Of a stretch of 64,000 nucleotides of DNA, positions 56,015-64,000 are shown one piece after another. The translations under genes were made by a program, and so were the position numbers. Position 1 is the stretch's first letter. The number at the start of each line of letters is the position of its first letter. The stretch spans positions 1-64,000 of the forward strand of contig NZ_JACJTU010000040.1 of NCBI RefSeq assembly GCF_014698835.1. The letters are read 5' to 3'. Under the pieces are notes generated by a model that was not told the DNA's origin, did no database searches, and saw nothing but the letters and a program-made list of their open reading frames with translations. The stretch is from Nostoc paludosum FACHB-159. Lineage in GTDB: Bacteria; Cyanobacteriota; Cyanobacteriia; Cyanobacteriales; Nostocaceae.

Positions 56015-56447
56015 TGCCCACTTCCTAATACAGGTTGATTTCTACTAGAGATTTTTGCCAAAGACGGCAGCAGAACACCTTAGTGAGCTTGTTAAAAACT
56101 CCCAAGACTGAAAAATACAAGCAGTCAGGCTGTAAATAAATACCATCAATGAAGTAAGTTAAAGGGTTTCCTTCACCTTAAACCTAGCCAATCCGCGCAT
56201 TTTCCTATGCTTAAGTTAATCGCTACTGTACCTCGCGTACATATACCGCATGGCATAAATCGCATGGCGATCGCTAACTCATAAGATTTTGGATTTTGAT
56301 TGAAAATCTCTTTCTATATCTTCTTTTTTCAAATTGCTATCAGGACGCATTGTCAGGAAAATTTGAGATTTATTGAAGTCCTTGAACGTAATCACCAGAC
56401 AATCGCTTGTATATCTACAATAAAGCGTTTGTAATCATCTCAAAATT
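56015..56447. other. Divergent promoter region
   Basis: About 430 bp between the SPS-like gene and a small plus-strand gene. One HIP1 site lies near 56268, next to a repeated CGCATGGC motif. No hairpin or RNA gene was recognised. Confidence 0.35.
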
Positions 56448-56636
56448 ATGCTTCAGAGAGTCTTCAAAGATGTCATTCAATTTTTAGGCCTAATGTGTTT
56501 ATTAGGAATTGGAACATTTGGTTTCTACATGGCAATGGCAGCGTATCAATTATGTCAACTTGAAAGGGAGTGTCCCCTGTACCGATTTCAGCAACCACAA
56601 CCAACTTCCCTAGAATACCAACAGCCCAAAATCTAA
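56448..56636 (+). CDS. Small single-pass membrane protein
   Basis: A 62-aa frame with one hydrophobic helix (about residues 11-33, FLGLMCLLGIGTFGFYMAM), three further cysteines or aromatic pairs, and a Pro/Gln-rich tail (PQPTSLEYQQPKI). No family is recognised and there is no clear ribosome-binding site, but the orderly helix-plus-tail composition suggests a real gene. It could be a photosynthesis-type or stress-type small protein; this is a guess. Confidence 0.4.
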   Translation: MLQRVFKDVIQFLGLMCLLGIGTFGFYMAMAAYQLCQLERECPLYRFQQPQPTSLEYQQPKI

Positions 56637-57176
56637 GCTAATAAATTGCTACTAGCCCATAACGCCAGAGAATCTTGTCTTTAAGCGTTTGTACTAAAGC
56701 GGTAATAAAGGGGCTGAAGGTAAGGAAATAGAAGAGCGTAACCGTTTTGGGGTAAAAAAACAAAAGTCAGATATTCTCAACAAGACCTATCAAATGATAA
56801 GTAGAAAGTAGGAGGCAGAAGGCAGAAGGAAAAACCCTCAAGAGTAAAGGGAGTAAAGGGTTTCGCTAAGTTGTATTTTACATTTAATTATGTCCCCTTA
56901 CTTAATGTTGTCTAAATTTTACCAAAACTGCTTTCAAAATTTACTGGCACTTATACAATACAAGATGCTATAAATCTTGATTATGCTGTTGCAATTCCAT
57001 AAAAATGTGACAATTGAGAAGCTGGGGACAGTATTTCCAGACTCGCTGAAATTAGATAATCAATATTAGAACTTATGCAAAAACTCTGTGAAATTTTCAC
57101 TTTTTTGCGTCTTTTACAGTTCTTTTTTTCATGATTTTGAGTCGGTGTTCAATATCATCTAAAAGTTTTACAAAAT
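56637..57176. other. Intergenic leader of upp
   Basis: About 540 bp, with a purine-rich repeat (AGGAGGCAGAAGGCAGAAGG, near 56808). The last 100 bp are A+T-rich. No pyrimidine-type attenuator was recognised. Confidence 0.35.
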
Positions 57177-57812
57177 ATGCACAACCAAGTAACATTAATT
57201 CAACATCCCTTGATTCAGCACAAACTAACGCTAATGCGAAAAGCTGAAACCAGCACCACGAAATTTCGCACCCTCCTCAAAGAAATTAGTCTGTTATTGG
57301 CTTATGAAGTCACGCGAGATTTACCACTCAAATCTGAACAGATTCAAACACCATTAGCCCCAATGAATGCACCAATGCTGGCTCCCGATAAAAAATTGGT
57401 GTTAGTCTCCGTGATGCGTGCAGGGCAAGGAATTTTGGATGGAATGTTAGAATTAATACCATCAGCAAGGGTAGGGCATATTGGTTTATATCGTGACCCT
57501 AAAACTCTAATTCCTATTGAGTATTATTTCAAAGTCCCTCATGATGTTGACAAGCGCGATATGCTTGTGGTTGATCCAATGCTGGCCACTGGTAATTCAG
57601 CTGTGGCAGCTGTGGAACGCCTGAAATCAACTAATCCCCTATCAATTAAGTTTATCTGCTTACTTGCAGCACCGGAAGGTATTGAGCGTTTCTGTGGAGC
57701 GCATCCTGATGTGCCGCTGTATACAGCTGCTATTGATGACCATTTAGATGAACATGGTTATATTATCCCTGGGTTAGGAGATGCAGGCGATCGCTTGTTT
57801 GGCACCAAATAA
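57177..57812 (+). CDS. upp: Uracil phosphoribosyltransferase
   Basis: Cytosolic enzyme of 211 aa converting uracil and PRPP to UMP in pyrimidine salvage. The N-terminus VTLIQHPLIQHKLTLMRKAET, then FRTLLKEISLLLAYEVTRDL, are typical. The PRPP loop VVDPMLATGNSA (about 134-145) and the uracil-binding end YIIPGLGDAGDRLFGTK are complete. Length equals that of the bacterial family. ATG 57177. Confidence 0.95.
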   Translation: MHNQVTLIQHPLIQHKLTLMRKAETSTTKFRTLLKEISLLLAYEVTRDLPLKSEQIQTPLAPMNAPMLAPDKKLVLVSVMRAGQGILDGMLELIPSARVGHIGLYRDPKTLIPIEYYFKVPHDVDKRDMLVVDPMLATGNSAVAAVERLKSTNPLSIKFICLLAAPEGIERFCGAHPDVPLYTAAIDDHLDEHGYIIPGLGDAGDRLFGTK

Positions 57813-57990
57813 ACTAATTACTCATACAACAAGTTTTTCACAAAAATCGAACCACAGAGCCGCAGAGATCACGGAGAAATAAGAGTTTGAGAGATATTTT
57901 GCGTAAGTCCTAAATATTACCTGAATATAGTATAATTTTCAAAACTCCTACTTGAAGAGTTGAAGAATAAATATTATACTCTAACAGCTA

Positions 57991-58341
57991 ATGATACAAC
58001 CCACTCTTGGACAATTAGAAACAGAAATATCACACCAGGTTAAAAATTTATATAATCAAAGACTGGGACAGCCACCTAGCCAAATTATTTGCCATTTTTT
58101 TGATAATGAAATTGTAATTTCTCTAGAAAACTCCGTTACCCCTGTTGAAGAAACTCTACTTCAGGGAGGCTATGACAATTTAGCTGAACAAGTGCGATTA
58201 TATTTAGATAAATTAATTAAGCCACAATTGAAAAAAATAATAGAGCAAATTGTTGGCAAACCTGTCCTTGACCTGATGACGAATACAAATTTAGCAACAG
58301 GCCGTACTGGAATTATTGTTATTTTAAAATCTATTACCTGA
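57991..58341 (+). CDS. DUF2294 family protein
   Basis: Protein of 116 aa matching the DUF2294 family (annotated in databases as Na-translocating decarboxylase-related, without proof). Visible blocks are LGQLETEISHQVKNLYNQRLGQPPSQI, SVTPVEETLLQGG, and the C-terminal IIEQIVGKPVLDLM followed by TGRTGIIVILK. No transmembrane helix. Function unknown; found in spore-formers and cyanobacteria. Solitary. Confidence 0.75.
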   Translation: MIQPTLGQLETEISHQVKNLYNQRLGQPPSQIICHFFDNEIVISLENSVTPVEETLLQGGYDNLAEQVRLYLDKLIKPQLKKIIEQIVGKPVLDLMTNTNLATGRTGIIVILKSIT

Positions 58342-59353
58342 AGTCTATCTTCAAGGAAAACCTCAAAAATTGAACTGATTGAGTTAACACCAGATTCACA
58401 GTTATATTAATCCGCTTTATTTTTTTAAATTACAGCATAATTCAATACTGCCAAAGCTGGAAAAGTAAGTCTGGGTAACAATCCGAAGTTTGAGCTTTTA
58501 AGGCGCGAACCCATAATTAAATGCCCTGGCATCGATAATGATAACGAGCAGTCTTAGGAGCAAAATGTACAATTTAGAAGCGTATCAGCTAAGTGCAAAA
58601 AACGTAGTAGCGCGTTAGCCTTAAAACGTTGAGTTTAAAAAGCCTAGCAAATCCTAAATAAAATTATTCTGTAGCAATCCTAAATGAGTCGTGAAAAATA
58701 TGTACAAGGTAAGGAAGCCTATTTATTTTAAAAAAGTTTTTATGTATAACTTTTAACTTTTTAGACAATTATTGTATGGATAAAATATCTGAAATAAGCT
58801 CAATCTTGTCAAGTAATTAGCTTATTGACGATGATATTGAGTAGAAGTTTGCGAACTATAATTTTTAGAAAATTTAAACTCTCAAACTTTTGATTAGAAA
58901 GCGGTATGTAGCTAATTCCCAGGGATATAGACACCTTCAAGTTACTGAAGACTAAATTGCTCTGCTGTACTTAAGTCACATTGATATACTGAAATTAAGT
59001 ATAGTTAGCTGATAAAAATATCTCAAGCAAGTTCAGCATCATCAATTAGAATCAGCGTGGAAATTATATAGATTTCCTAAATAAATACGTAGCATTTTTA
59101 CTCGCTAAATAAAATATCTAGCGACCTACAATTAGTGATAGTTTTTCCACTAATTAATTCTGATTTTTTTTGACCTCTAAGTTCTTAGTTAAGCCTTCAA
59201 TATTCAATCTGTGCTTGCTTAACGACTAAAAAGTTTTATCTAGTGTTCCCGCAAAAGTGGAATAGACGATCGCTGTTGACTTGAGATTACACATTGATAG
59301 AAAATGTGTTTTAAAAAGCACATATTGTATAAGTGTTTAGCATTTCTAAACCG
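58342..59353. other. Long A+T-rich gene-free region
   Basis: About 1 kb between the DUF2294 gene and the ABC permease gene. Many stops in every frame; only frames below 20 codons have start codons. No palindromes comparable with those elsewhere, no tRNA and no HIP1 site except a CGATCGC near 59268 were seen. A small RNA cannot be excluded. Confidence 0.4.
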
Positions 59354-60289
59354 CTACCGATCGCGGTTTTCAGGAAAGTAGGGAAGACCTAATGCTTTTG
59401 GGGTTACGGATTTACCAGCCTTACTTACCAATGCCAAAATTGCGATCGCATAAGGTAGCATCACTAGAAACTGATAAGGTATATTTGCGCCTAACGCCTG
59501 AATTCGCAACTGCAAGGCTTCTGTAGCGCCAAATAACAAACAAGCCAAAGCAGTGCCTACAGGATGCCACCTACCAAAAATTAAAGCAGCGATCGCAATA
59601 AATCCTTTGCCAGCACTCATATTTTCTGTAAAAAATCTTACTTGCACTAAAGCAAGATTGGCACCTCCCAAACTGGCGAGACAGCCAGCGATCGCCACCG
59701 CCCAATACCTCACTGATTCTACCCTTATTCCAGCTGTTTTCGCTGCTTGAGGATGTTCTCCCACCGCCCGCAAAGTCAAACCAAAGCTTGTATAAAACAA
59801 AATATATGTAGTTATAATTACTAGAGAAATAAGTAAATATACAAAAATATCTTGTTGAAATAGCACCGACCCCAACAGCGGAATATTAGCAAAACCAGGA
59901 ATAACTATAGCTTCAATTCCTGGTAATCGTTGGGTACTACCACCGCTAAACACCAACCGCGCCAGAAACGATGTCATTCCAGATGCTACGAGATTAATTG
60001 CTAACCCTGATACCAACTGGTCAACACGCAAAGTCACACACAAAAAAGCATGAAGTACACCTACCAGACCCCCAGCAATCAAAGCTGCAAAGACACCAAC
60101 CCAAACATTACCTGTGTAAAAAGTGGCAACAGCACTACTAAAAGCTCCAGTCAGTAACATACCTTCTAGGGCAATATTTAGTACTCCCGAACGCTCCGAA
60201 TACAGTCCGCCAAGTGCGGCAAATGCCAGAGGTACAGTTAGACGCAAACTCGCAACTAAGTAATCGGAAAAAAAAGTTAGGTTATCCAT
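59354..60289 (-). CDS. ABC transporter permease, nucleoside/ribose type
   Basis: Integral membrane protein of 311 aa. Eight or so helices; signature blocks are PLAFAALGGLYSERSGVLNIALEGMLLTGAF at the start (key GGLYSERSGVLNIALEGM), VSGLAINLVASGMTSFL, and GKGFIAIAALIFGRWHPVGTALACLLFG. This is the second permease type of BmpA-dependent nucleoside importers (NupQ/YufQ-like). ATG 60289 was chosen because the alternative start at 60418 would add 43 residues encoded by a C-rich simple repeat. The other transporter genes (ATPase, first permease, lipoprotein) are not in the window. Confidence 0.85.
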   Translation of the reverse strand: MDNLTFFSDYLVASLRLTVPLAFAALGGLYSERSGVLNIALEGMLLTGAFSSAVATFYTGNVWVGVFAALIAGGLVGVLHAFLCVTLRVDQLVSGLAINLVASGMTSFLARLVFSGGSTQRLPGIEAIVIPGFANIPLLGSVLFQQDIFVYLLISLVIITTYILFYTSFGLTLRAVGEHPQAAKTAGIRVESVRYWAVAIAGCLASLGGANLALVQVRFFTENMSAGKGFIAIAALIFGRWHPVGTALACLLFGATEALQLRIQALGANIPYQFLVMLPYAIAILALVSKAGKSVTPKALGLPYFPENRDR

Positions 60290-60341
60290 AAAAGAGTGCT
60301 GAGTGTTGACTGATGACTGAGGAGTTAAGAATACTCTCTTG

Positions 60342-60387
60342 TCCCCTTGTCCCCCCGTCCCCCCGTCTCCCCATCCCCCCATCTCCC
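60342..60387. repeat. C-rich simple repeat (CCCCGTC-type heptamers)
   Basis: Several degenerate copies of CCCCCGTC / CCCCATC lie between the permease start and the left end of the IS element. It is of the same type as C-rich dispersed repeats elsewhere in the window. Confidence 0.6.
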
Positions 60388-60455
60388 TAGTACAGGTCGG
60401 CGGAAATAAACAGACCATATTGGTGGGAAGATAAAGAATCAGGATAAAACCAGTT

Positions 60456-60995
60456 TTGAGGCGCGGCGCAAGGAATCAGGGTGTGGCTAGATTAACTCCT
60501 AAAATATTAAATTTAAGCGATGGCGAGCGAGATCAACTCCAACAGTTGGTCAACAGACACAACACGCCACAACAGATAGCACTACGAGCCAAAATAATTC
60601 TTATGGGAGCAGAGGGTCAAAATCATCGTGAAATTGCCAGAAATTTAGATTTAAATCGGCAAACGGCGCGTTTATGGCGAAACCGATGGTTGGAAACCGA
60701 GAGGAAAGAATTATCAATTGAGCAAAGATTACAAGACTTGGAGCGTGTGGGCGCACGTCCGAAGTTTAGTATGGAACAAGTAATCGAGTTGTTTGCATTG
60801 GCTTGTTCCCCACCATCGGATTATGGCAGGCCAATCAGTCATTGGACGGCGAGAGAACTAGCGGACGAAATCATCAAACAAGGAATAATTCCAAACATAT
60901 CTGTCCGCCATGTAGGAAGGTTATTAGAGGAAGCAGAACTTCAACCACACGCCTCGCGCTACTGGTTAACCCCCCCCTGTGGACGAAGAATTTGA
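60456..60995 (+). CDS. IS630 transposase, N-terminal frame (helix-turn-helix)
   Basis: First frame of the transposase, 179 aa. It contains the DNA-binding bipartite helix-turn-helix: QIALRAKIILMGAEGQNHREIARNLDLNRQTARLWRNRW is the HTH_29/homeodomain-like region (key elements ALRAKIIL, IARNLDLN and WRNRW), and a winged-helix part follows with ISHWTARELADEIIKQG. The frame ends after the run of eight C at 60970-60977, where a -1 shift leads into the catalytic frame. TTG 60456 or, more likely, GTG 60483 is the start. Confidence 0.85.
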   Translation: MRRGARNQGVARLTPKILNLSDGERDQLQQLVNRHNTPQQIALRAKIILMGAEGQNHREIARNLDLNRQTARLWRNRWLETERKELSIEQRLQDLERVGARPKFSMEQVIELFALACSPPSDYGRPISHWTARELADEIIKQGIIPNISVRHVGRLLEEAELQPHASRYWLTPPCGRRI

Positions 60996-61686
60996 TGCCA
61001 AAGTGAAAGATATAACTGGTTTATACATCAGCGCGATTGAACGTCATCTCCAGGGAGAACGCACAATATCCATCGATGAAATGACAGGTATTCAAGCTAC
61101 AGAACGTTTAGAAAAGGACTTGCCCATGCGACCGGGCAAAGTCGAAAGAAGGGAATTTGAGTACATCCGTCACGGTACACAAAGCTTAATTGCCAGCTTC
61201 GATGTTGCCACTGGTCAAATAGTCCAGCCAACTTGTTCAGATACAAGAACAGAAGTTGATTTTGCACTTCATGTTCGTCGAACAATTGAAACTGACCCAC
61301 AGGTCAAAAAATGGCATTTGATTATGGACTGCCTCAATACTCATCAGTCTGAGTCTCTGGTTCTGTTAGTTGCACAAATAGAAGGTTTGAACATTGATCT
61401 GGGTGTTAAGGGAGAATATGGCATCCTCAAATCAATGAAATCCCGTGCTACTTTTTTGAGTAACCCCGCACACCGAATTGTGTTTCATTACACACCATTA
61501 CATTCTTCGTGGCTTAATCAAATTGAGATTTTGTTCAGTATTTTGGTTCGCAAGTTACTAAAGCGTGCTAGTTTCGTCAGTCAGGATGATTTGAAAAATC
61601 GAATTCTCCAGTTTATCGACTACTTTAATCAAACAATGGCTAAACCTTTTCAGTGGACTTATAAGGGCAAAGTTTTGGCTCTTTAA
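60979..61686 (+). CDS. IS630 transposase, catalytic (DDE) frame
   Basis: Second frame, 235 aa, in the -1 phase of the first. It carries the DDE triad: Asp in ISIDEMTGIQA, Asp in LIMDCLNTHQS, and Glu in HSSWLNQIEILFS, and a final RILQFIDYFNQTMAKPFQWTYKGK, as in IS630 transposases. No internal start close to the beginning is obvious, so it is probably made as a fusion through slippage on the C8 run. If the C8 run is a mutation or a sequence error, this is a pseudogene. Confidence 0.85.
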   Translation: MDEEFDAKVKDITGLYISAIERHLQGERTISIDEMTGIQATERLEKDLPMRPGKVERREFEYIRHGTQSLIASFDVATGQIVQPTCSDTRTEVDFALHVRRTIETDPQVKKWHLIMDCLNTHQSESLVLLVAQIEGLNIDLGVKGEYGILKSMKSRATFLSNPAHRIVFHYTPLHSSWLNQIEILFSILVRKLLKRASFVSQDDLKNRILQFIDYFNQTMAKPFQWTYKGKVLAL

Positions 61687-61713
61687 TGGTCTGCTTATTT
61701 CCGCCTTGCTGTA

Positions 61714-63006
61714 CTAGTCCATCATTCCTGCTTCAATTAACTGACGTGCCAATGCCATCGCTTCTGCTGATGTGGAAACTTTCCCCTCAGCTTGTGCTAT
61801 GACAATTTCTGTTAATAATTTGCCTACTATTGGTGAAGCCGGAATATCTAGTGCTATAATCAACTCCTTCCCACTGACTAATGGAGTGGGATGAGCGACC
61901 AGATCGTCAGGGTTCAGGTAGCGGTTGATTAAAGGTGCAAAGACAACTGCTGTGTTTAGCTGCTTGTTGCCAGATATCGCCTCTACCAAATTATCAAATG
62001 CTACGGCTAGCGCTACCGTGGCAGGAAACACAATATCTGCATCTTGGAACAGAAAATATTGTTCTCGCAAAGACATATTTGCCACTTTCAGCTGCGGTGA
62101 TAATTTGAGAGCAGTGGTTACACCACGAATTTCAGCACGACTGTAGGTAAGTTCCTGTAATTCTATTTCTGCTAATTCTGGATTTGGGTTGACAAGGCAA
62201 GCAAGTTTAGCAATGGCTAACCATGTAGTTTTAATAGTATCCCGGACATATCTTTGTAGTTGTACTCCCAGTTGTTGCCAATTTTGAGCGAGTAAAACTG
62301 CTGCATTATCAACAGCTGCTAGTTTATTTAAGCTTTCACGGGTGGCGTTTTTGAAGAAAGGGCTAACTAAACCATCTTCCCAAGCAGTTGTTATCCAGGG
62401 AGTACCTTGAGAATTTGCCAATAAATAACCGATTTCTACCCGAAATCGTTCTGCTGCAACTTTGCTGATGTGTGATGCCAAAGAACGAATTGTGGTTTGG
62501 GTAGTTGACTCAATAGTAAAATCCAGTTGGGCAGCTTGGCGATAAGCTCGCATTAACCGCAAAGGATCGTCTTCGAGGTTAGCGGGTGATACCATTCGCA
62601 AAATGCCCTGTTGTAAATCTGCATAGCCTTGTAAAGGATCGATGATTTCTTGCGTGTGGGGATTATAGGCGATCGCATTTATTGTAAAGTCCCGTCTGTG
62701 CAAGTCAACCTCTAAACTGTCTCCTTCTTGTTGGGCAAAGTCAGCCGTGGCGTGGGGGAAAACCACACGGGCGATTTGTCGTTCTGCATCAAGTAAGACA
62801 AACCCAGCATTATAATGATGGGCGATCGCTCTTGCTACCTTTACCGCGTTAGATGGTATGACAAAATCTAGATCTAGATATTCGCGAGTTCTGCCAAGGA
62901 TGGCATCTCGCACAGCACCACCCACCATATAAGCGGGTTGTGGCAATAATGCCAAACTAAAAGGCCAATTTTCGGGAGCTAGAGTAGAAGCAACAAAAGA
63001 ATGCAT
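61714..63006 (-). CDS. tRNA nucleotidyltransferase / poly(A) polymerase family (CCA-adding type)
   Basis: Class II nucleotidyltransferase of 430 aa. The head has AYMVGGAVRDAILGRTREYLDLDFVIP (key elements GGAVRD and DLDFV, metal ligands), then RRDFTINAIAYNP, DPLQGYADLQQGILR and EDDPLRLMRAYRQAAQLDF, all family motifs. The C-terminal half is helical. It may add CCA, or only CC or A, to tRNA 3' ends; some cyanobacteria divide the task. ATG 63006 was chosen over a TTG five codons upstream. The stop codon TAG lies 2 bp from the IS630 element end. Confidence 0.9.
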   Translation of the reverse strand: MHSFVASTLAPENWPFSLALLPQPAYMVGGAVRDAILGRTREYLDLDFVIPSNAVKVARAIAHHYNAGFVLLDAERQIARVVFPHATADFAQQEGDSLEVDLHRRDFTINAIAYNPHTQEIIDPLQGYADLQQGILRMVSPANLEDDPLRLMRAYRQAAQLDFTIESTTQTTIRSLASHISKVAAERFRVEIGYLLANSQGTPWITTAWEDGLVSPFFKNATRESLNKLAAVDNAAVLLAQNWQQLGVQLQRYVRDTIKTTWLAIAKLACLVNPNPELAEIELQELTYSRAEIRGVTTALKLSPQLKVANMSLREQYFLFQDADIVFPATVALAVAFDNLVEAISGNKQLNTAVVFAPLINRYLNPDDLVAHPTPLVSGKELIIALDIPASPIVGKLLTEIVIAQAEGKVSTSAEAMALARQLIEAGMMD

Positions 63007-63092
63007 TGTAATAAAAATCAACCCAGCAACTAATGAATAACACTCCAGCTTAAGCTAGATTAACAATAAAGGCCCCTGGAGTTGGTTCTATT

Positions 63093-63341
63093 ATGTGTAT
63101 TTGCGTGAACTGCCACTATGTAGACCGCTGTCTCACTTATCATGCCGTAGAAGGGCAGCACCAACAACCCCACTTGACCGAAACACCAGATTTTGACCCG
63201 AATGAACCATCTATCAACGTCAACATCCGGACTAAAGATGATGTGATTGAAATGGAATGGGACGTTGTTGGTTGTCTGAGCTTTAAGCGGGAAATGGGTA
63301 AATGGTCGAAGTTGCGTCCTGGAGAATTAGTACCCACTTGA
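63093..63341 (+). CDS. ycf34: Ycf34 family iron-sulfur protein
   Basis: Protein of 82 aa matching Ycf34 from start to end: MCICVNCHYVDRCLTYHAVE (four cysteines for an iron-sulfur cluster), then HLTETPDFDPNEPSI, and WDVVGCLSFKREMGKW. Ycf34 of cyanobacteria and red-algal plastids binds an Fe-S cluster and helps photosynthetic electron transport. It is divergently transcribed from the CCA-type gene. Confidence 0.93.
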   Translation: MCICVNCHYVDRCLTYHAVEGQHQQPHLTETPDFDPNEPSINVNIRTKDDVIEMEWDVVGCLSFKREMGKWSKLRPGELVPT

Positions 63342-63430
63342 AAAGTTAACAATTTTAGATTTGCAATTTTAGATTGACAATTCAATTCCCAATTTACTCA
63401 CAAAAATCTTGGCAAAATGATGAATTGTCT

Positions 63431-63462
63431 GTAGGGGCGTACAGCTAGCTGTACGCCCCTAC
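63431..63462. repeat. Perfect 32-bp palindrome
   Basis: GTAGGGGCGTACAGCT is followed without a loop by its exact complement. It lies between the convergent ycf34 gene and the partial gene at the window end. It is a dispersed GTAGGGGCG-type cyanobacterial repeat and could serve as a bidirectional transcription barrier. Confidence 0.9.
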
Positions 63463-63605
63463 CTATCTTTATGCAGTATCACCCTAAATAATAAACGATG
63501 GTAAAGGTACAAAGAAACGTAATTTTGGCATTTGATATGCTGATTCAGAAACACCCAAAAAGCGATTCCCAATCCAAAATCTAAAATCCAAAATCCAAAA
63601 TTCAC

Positions 63606-64000
63606 TTAACGGATGCCATCATTATCAATTGCACTATAGCTATCGCTAGGGAAAAGCCCCAACCAAGGGTCAGAACTAGGAGTTAAAAATAGTTGGGCGT
63701 AGACTTGCTGATTGAGGATTTCTACATTCTTTGTTTGGTTACCTTCCAAAAACCATTGATGAATTTGGCTGTGCAATATATATTCATTTCTGACTGTATC
63801 TAAAGCCATTGCGGCTTCAAAATTTTTCACTATTATCGGCAAATTATCTTTTGTAGTGTTGGCAGGCTGAGACTTTTTAGCCTTAATTAAAGCAATGCTG
63901 TTTTCATCTAGCTTGGCATCGCTGGCGTAAAGTTGAGCAATTTTGTTCCAAGCTTCTTGGTCGGTAATTTCAGCTAAAGCCTTTTGATTTTGTTGGGCAT
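63606..64000 (-). CDS. C-terminal part of an unknown protein (continues past the window)
   Basis: The minus-strand frame is open from the window edge to the stop at 63606, giving about 131 residues of a longer protein. It is soluble, helical and polar (ITDQEAWNKIAQLYASDAKL, then FEAAMALDTVRNEYILHSQ, and SSDPWLGLFPSDSYSAID at the end). A TTG at 63842 could look like a start but upstream sequence is equally coding. No family was recognised; the DPWLGL end may be a useful search handle. Confidence 0.6.
   Translation of the reverse strand, partial: AQQNQKALAEITDQEAWNKIAQLYASDAKLDENSIALIKAKKSQPANTTKDNLPIIVKNFEAAMALDTVRNEYILHSQIHQWFLEGNQTKNVEILNQQVYAQLFLTPSSDPWLGLFPSDSYSAIDNDGIR

Larger units (their letters stand above)
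60393..61711. mobile_element. IS630-family insertion sequence (about 1.32 kb)
   Basis: Ends carry imperfect inverted repeats: left CAGGTCGGCGGAAATAAACA and right, read inward, CAGCAAGGCGGAAATAAGCA, both then GACCAT. Both ends are flanked by TA, the duplication expected for IS630/Tc1-mariner elements. Outside the TA the sequence CTAG is present on both sides, so the target was probably the palindrome CTAGTACTAG, or the repeat is longer than estimated (60387-61717). Two transposase frames fill the element. Confidence 0.85.

Noticed and set aside
60289..60418. Forty-three extra N-terminal residues of the ABC permease
   Set aside because: They are encoded by a C-rich simple repeat (Gly/Asp-rich reading) and precede a typical permease start at 60289.

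Overview
The window is chromosomal (or large-replicon) DNA of a filamentous, probably heterocyst-forming cyanobacterium of the Nostocales. The evidence is the dense scatter of the HIP1 octamer GCGATCGC, A+T-rich intergenic DNA full of short palindromes, and lineage-typical genes: rppA/rppB, a DUF4327 protein, Ycf34, a serine/threonine-kinase/AAA/histidine-kinase giant, and relics of a DevBC-type exporter. No rRNA, tRNA or CRISPR array was seen.

Layout. 0-4 kb: RppA/RppB two-component pair, a nucleotidyltransferase-fold protein and a DUF4327 protein. 4.4-9 kb: decayed devB/devC fragments and two MscS-type channels. 9.4-19.9 kb: an HTH/AAA ATPase converging on a Uma2-type nuclease, then a two-gene signalling operon (2017-aa kinase giant plus hybrid histidine kinase, ATGA overlap). 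20.4-24.1 kb: RTX lipase, family-10-like glycoside hydrolase and a small membrane protein.

24-46.7 kb, all on the minus strand, is the centrepiece: an extracellular/phage-tail-like contractile injection system (eCIS, Afp/PVC type). In transcription order: AAA ATPase (Afp15-like), DUF4255 cap (Afp16-like), an unknown 279-aa protein, sheath, two tube proteins, a 54-aa DUF5908 protein, LysM tube/hub adaptor (Afp7-like), VgrG-like spike (Afp8), gp25-like baseplate (Afp9), a DUF4157 protein with a large C-terminal domain (candidate cargo), J-like baseplate (Afp11), a repeat-bearing fibre, a 74-aa coiled coil, a second baseplate protein (Afp12-like) and the tape-measure protein (Afp14-like). A two-helix membrane protein follows 22 bp later. 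CIS of this broad type are known in cyanobacteria (a thylakoid-anchored one is described in Anabaena). The most novel parts here are the cargo's C-terminal domain, which carries motifs reminiscent of the amidoligase fold, its position in the slot where a PAAR tip gene is expected, and the unknown 279-aa and membrane proteins.

46.7-51.5 kb is a scrap-yard: a G+C-rich, probably transferred GT1 glycosyltransferase, an acetyltransferase relic fused in frame to a TnpB relic, a beta-carbonic anhydrase, and a dnaB 3' relic bounded by a 223-bp inverted-repeat element and split by a 134-bp MITE with a perfect 10-bp target duplication. 51.5-64 kb: a large RTX repeat protein, a sucrose-phosphate-synthase-type glycosyltransferase, upp, a DUF2294 protein, a nucleoside-type ABC permease, an IS630-family element with a split transposase, a CCA/poly(A) nucleotidyltransferase, Ycf34, and the C-terminal part of an unknown protein leaving the window.
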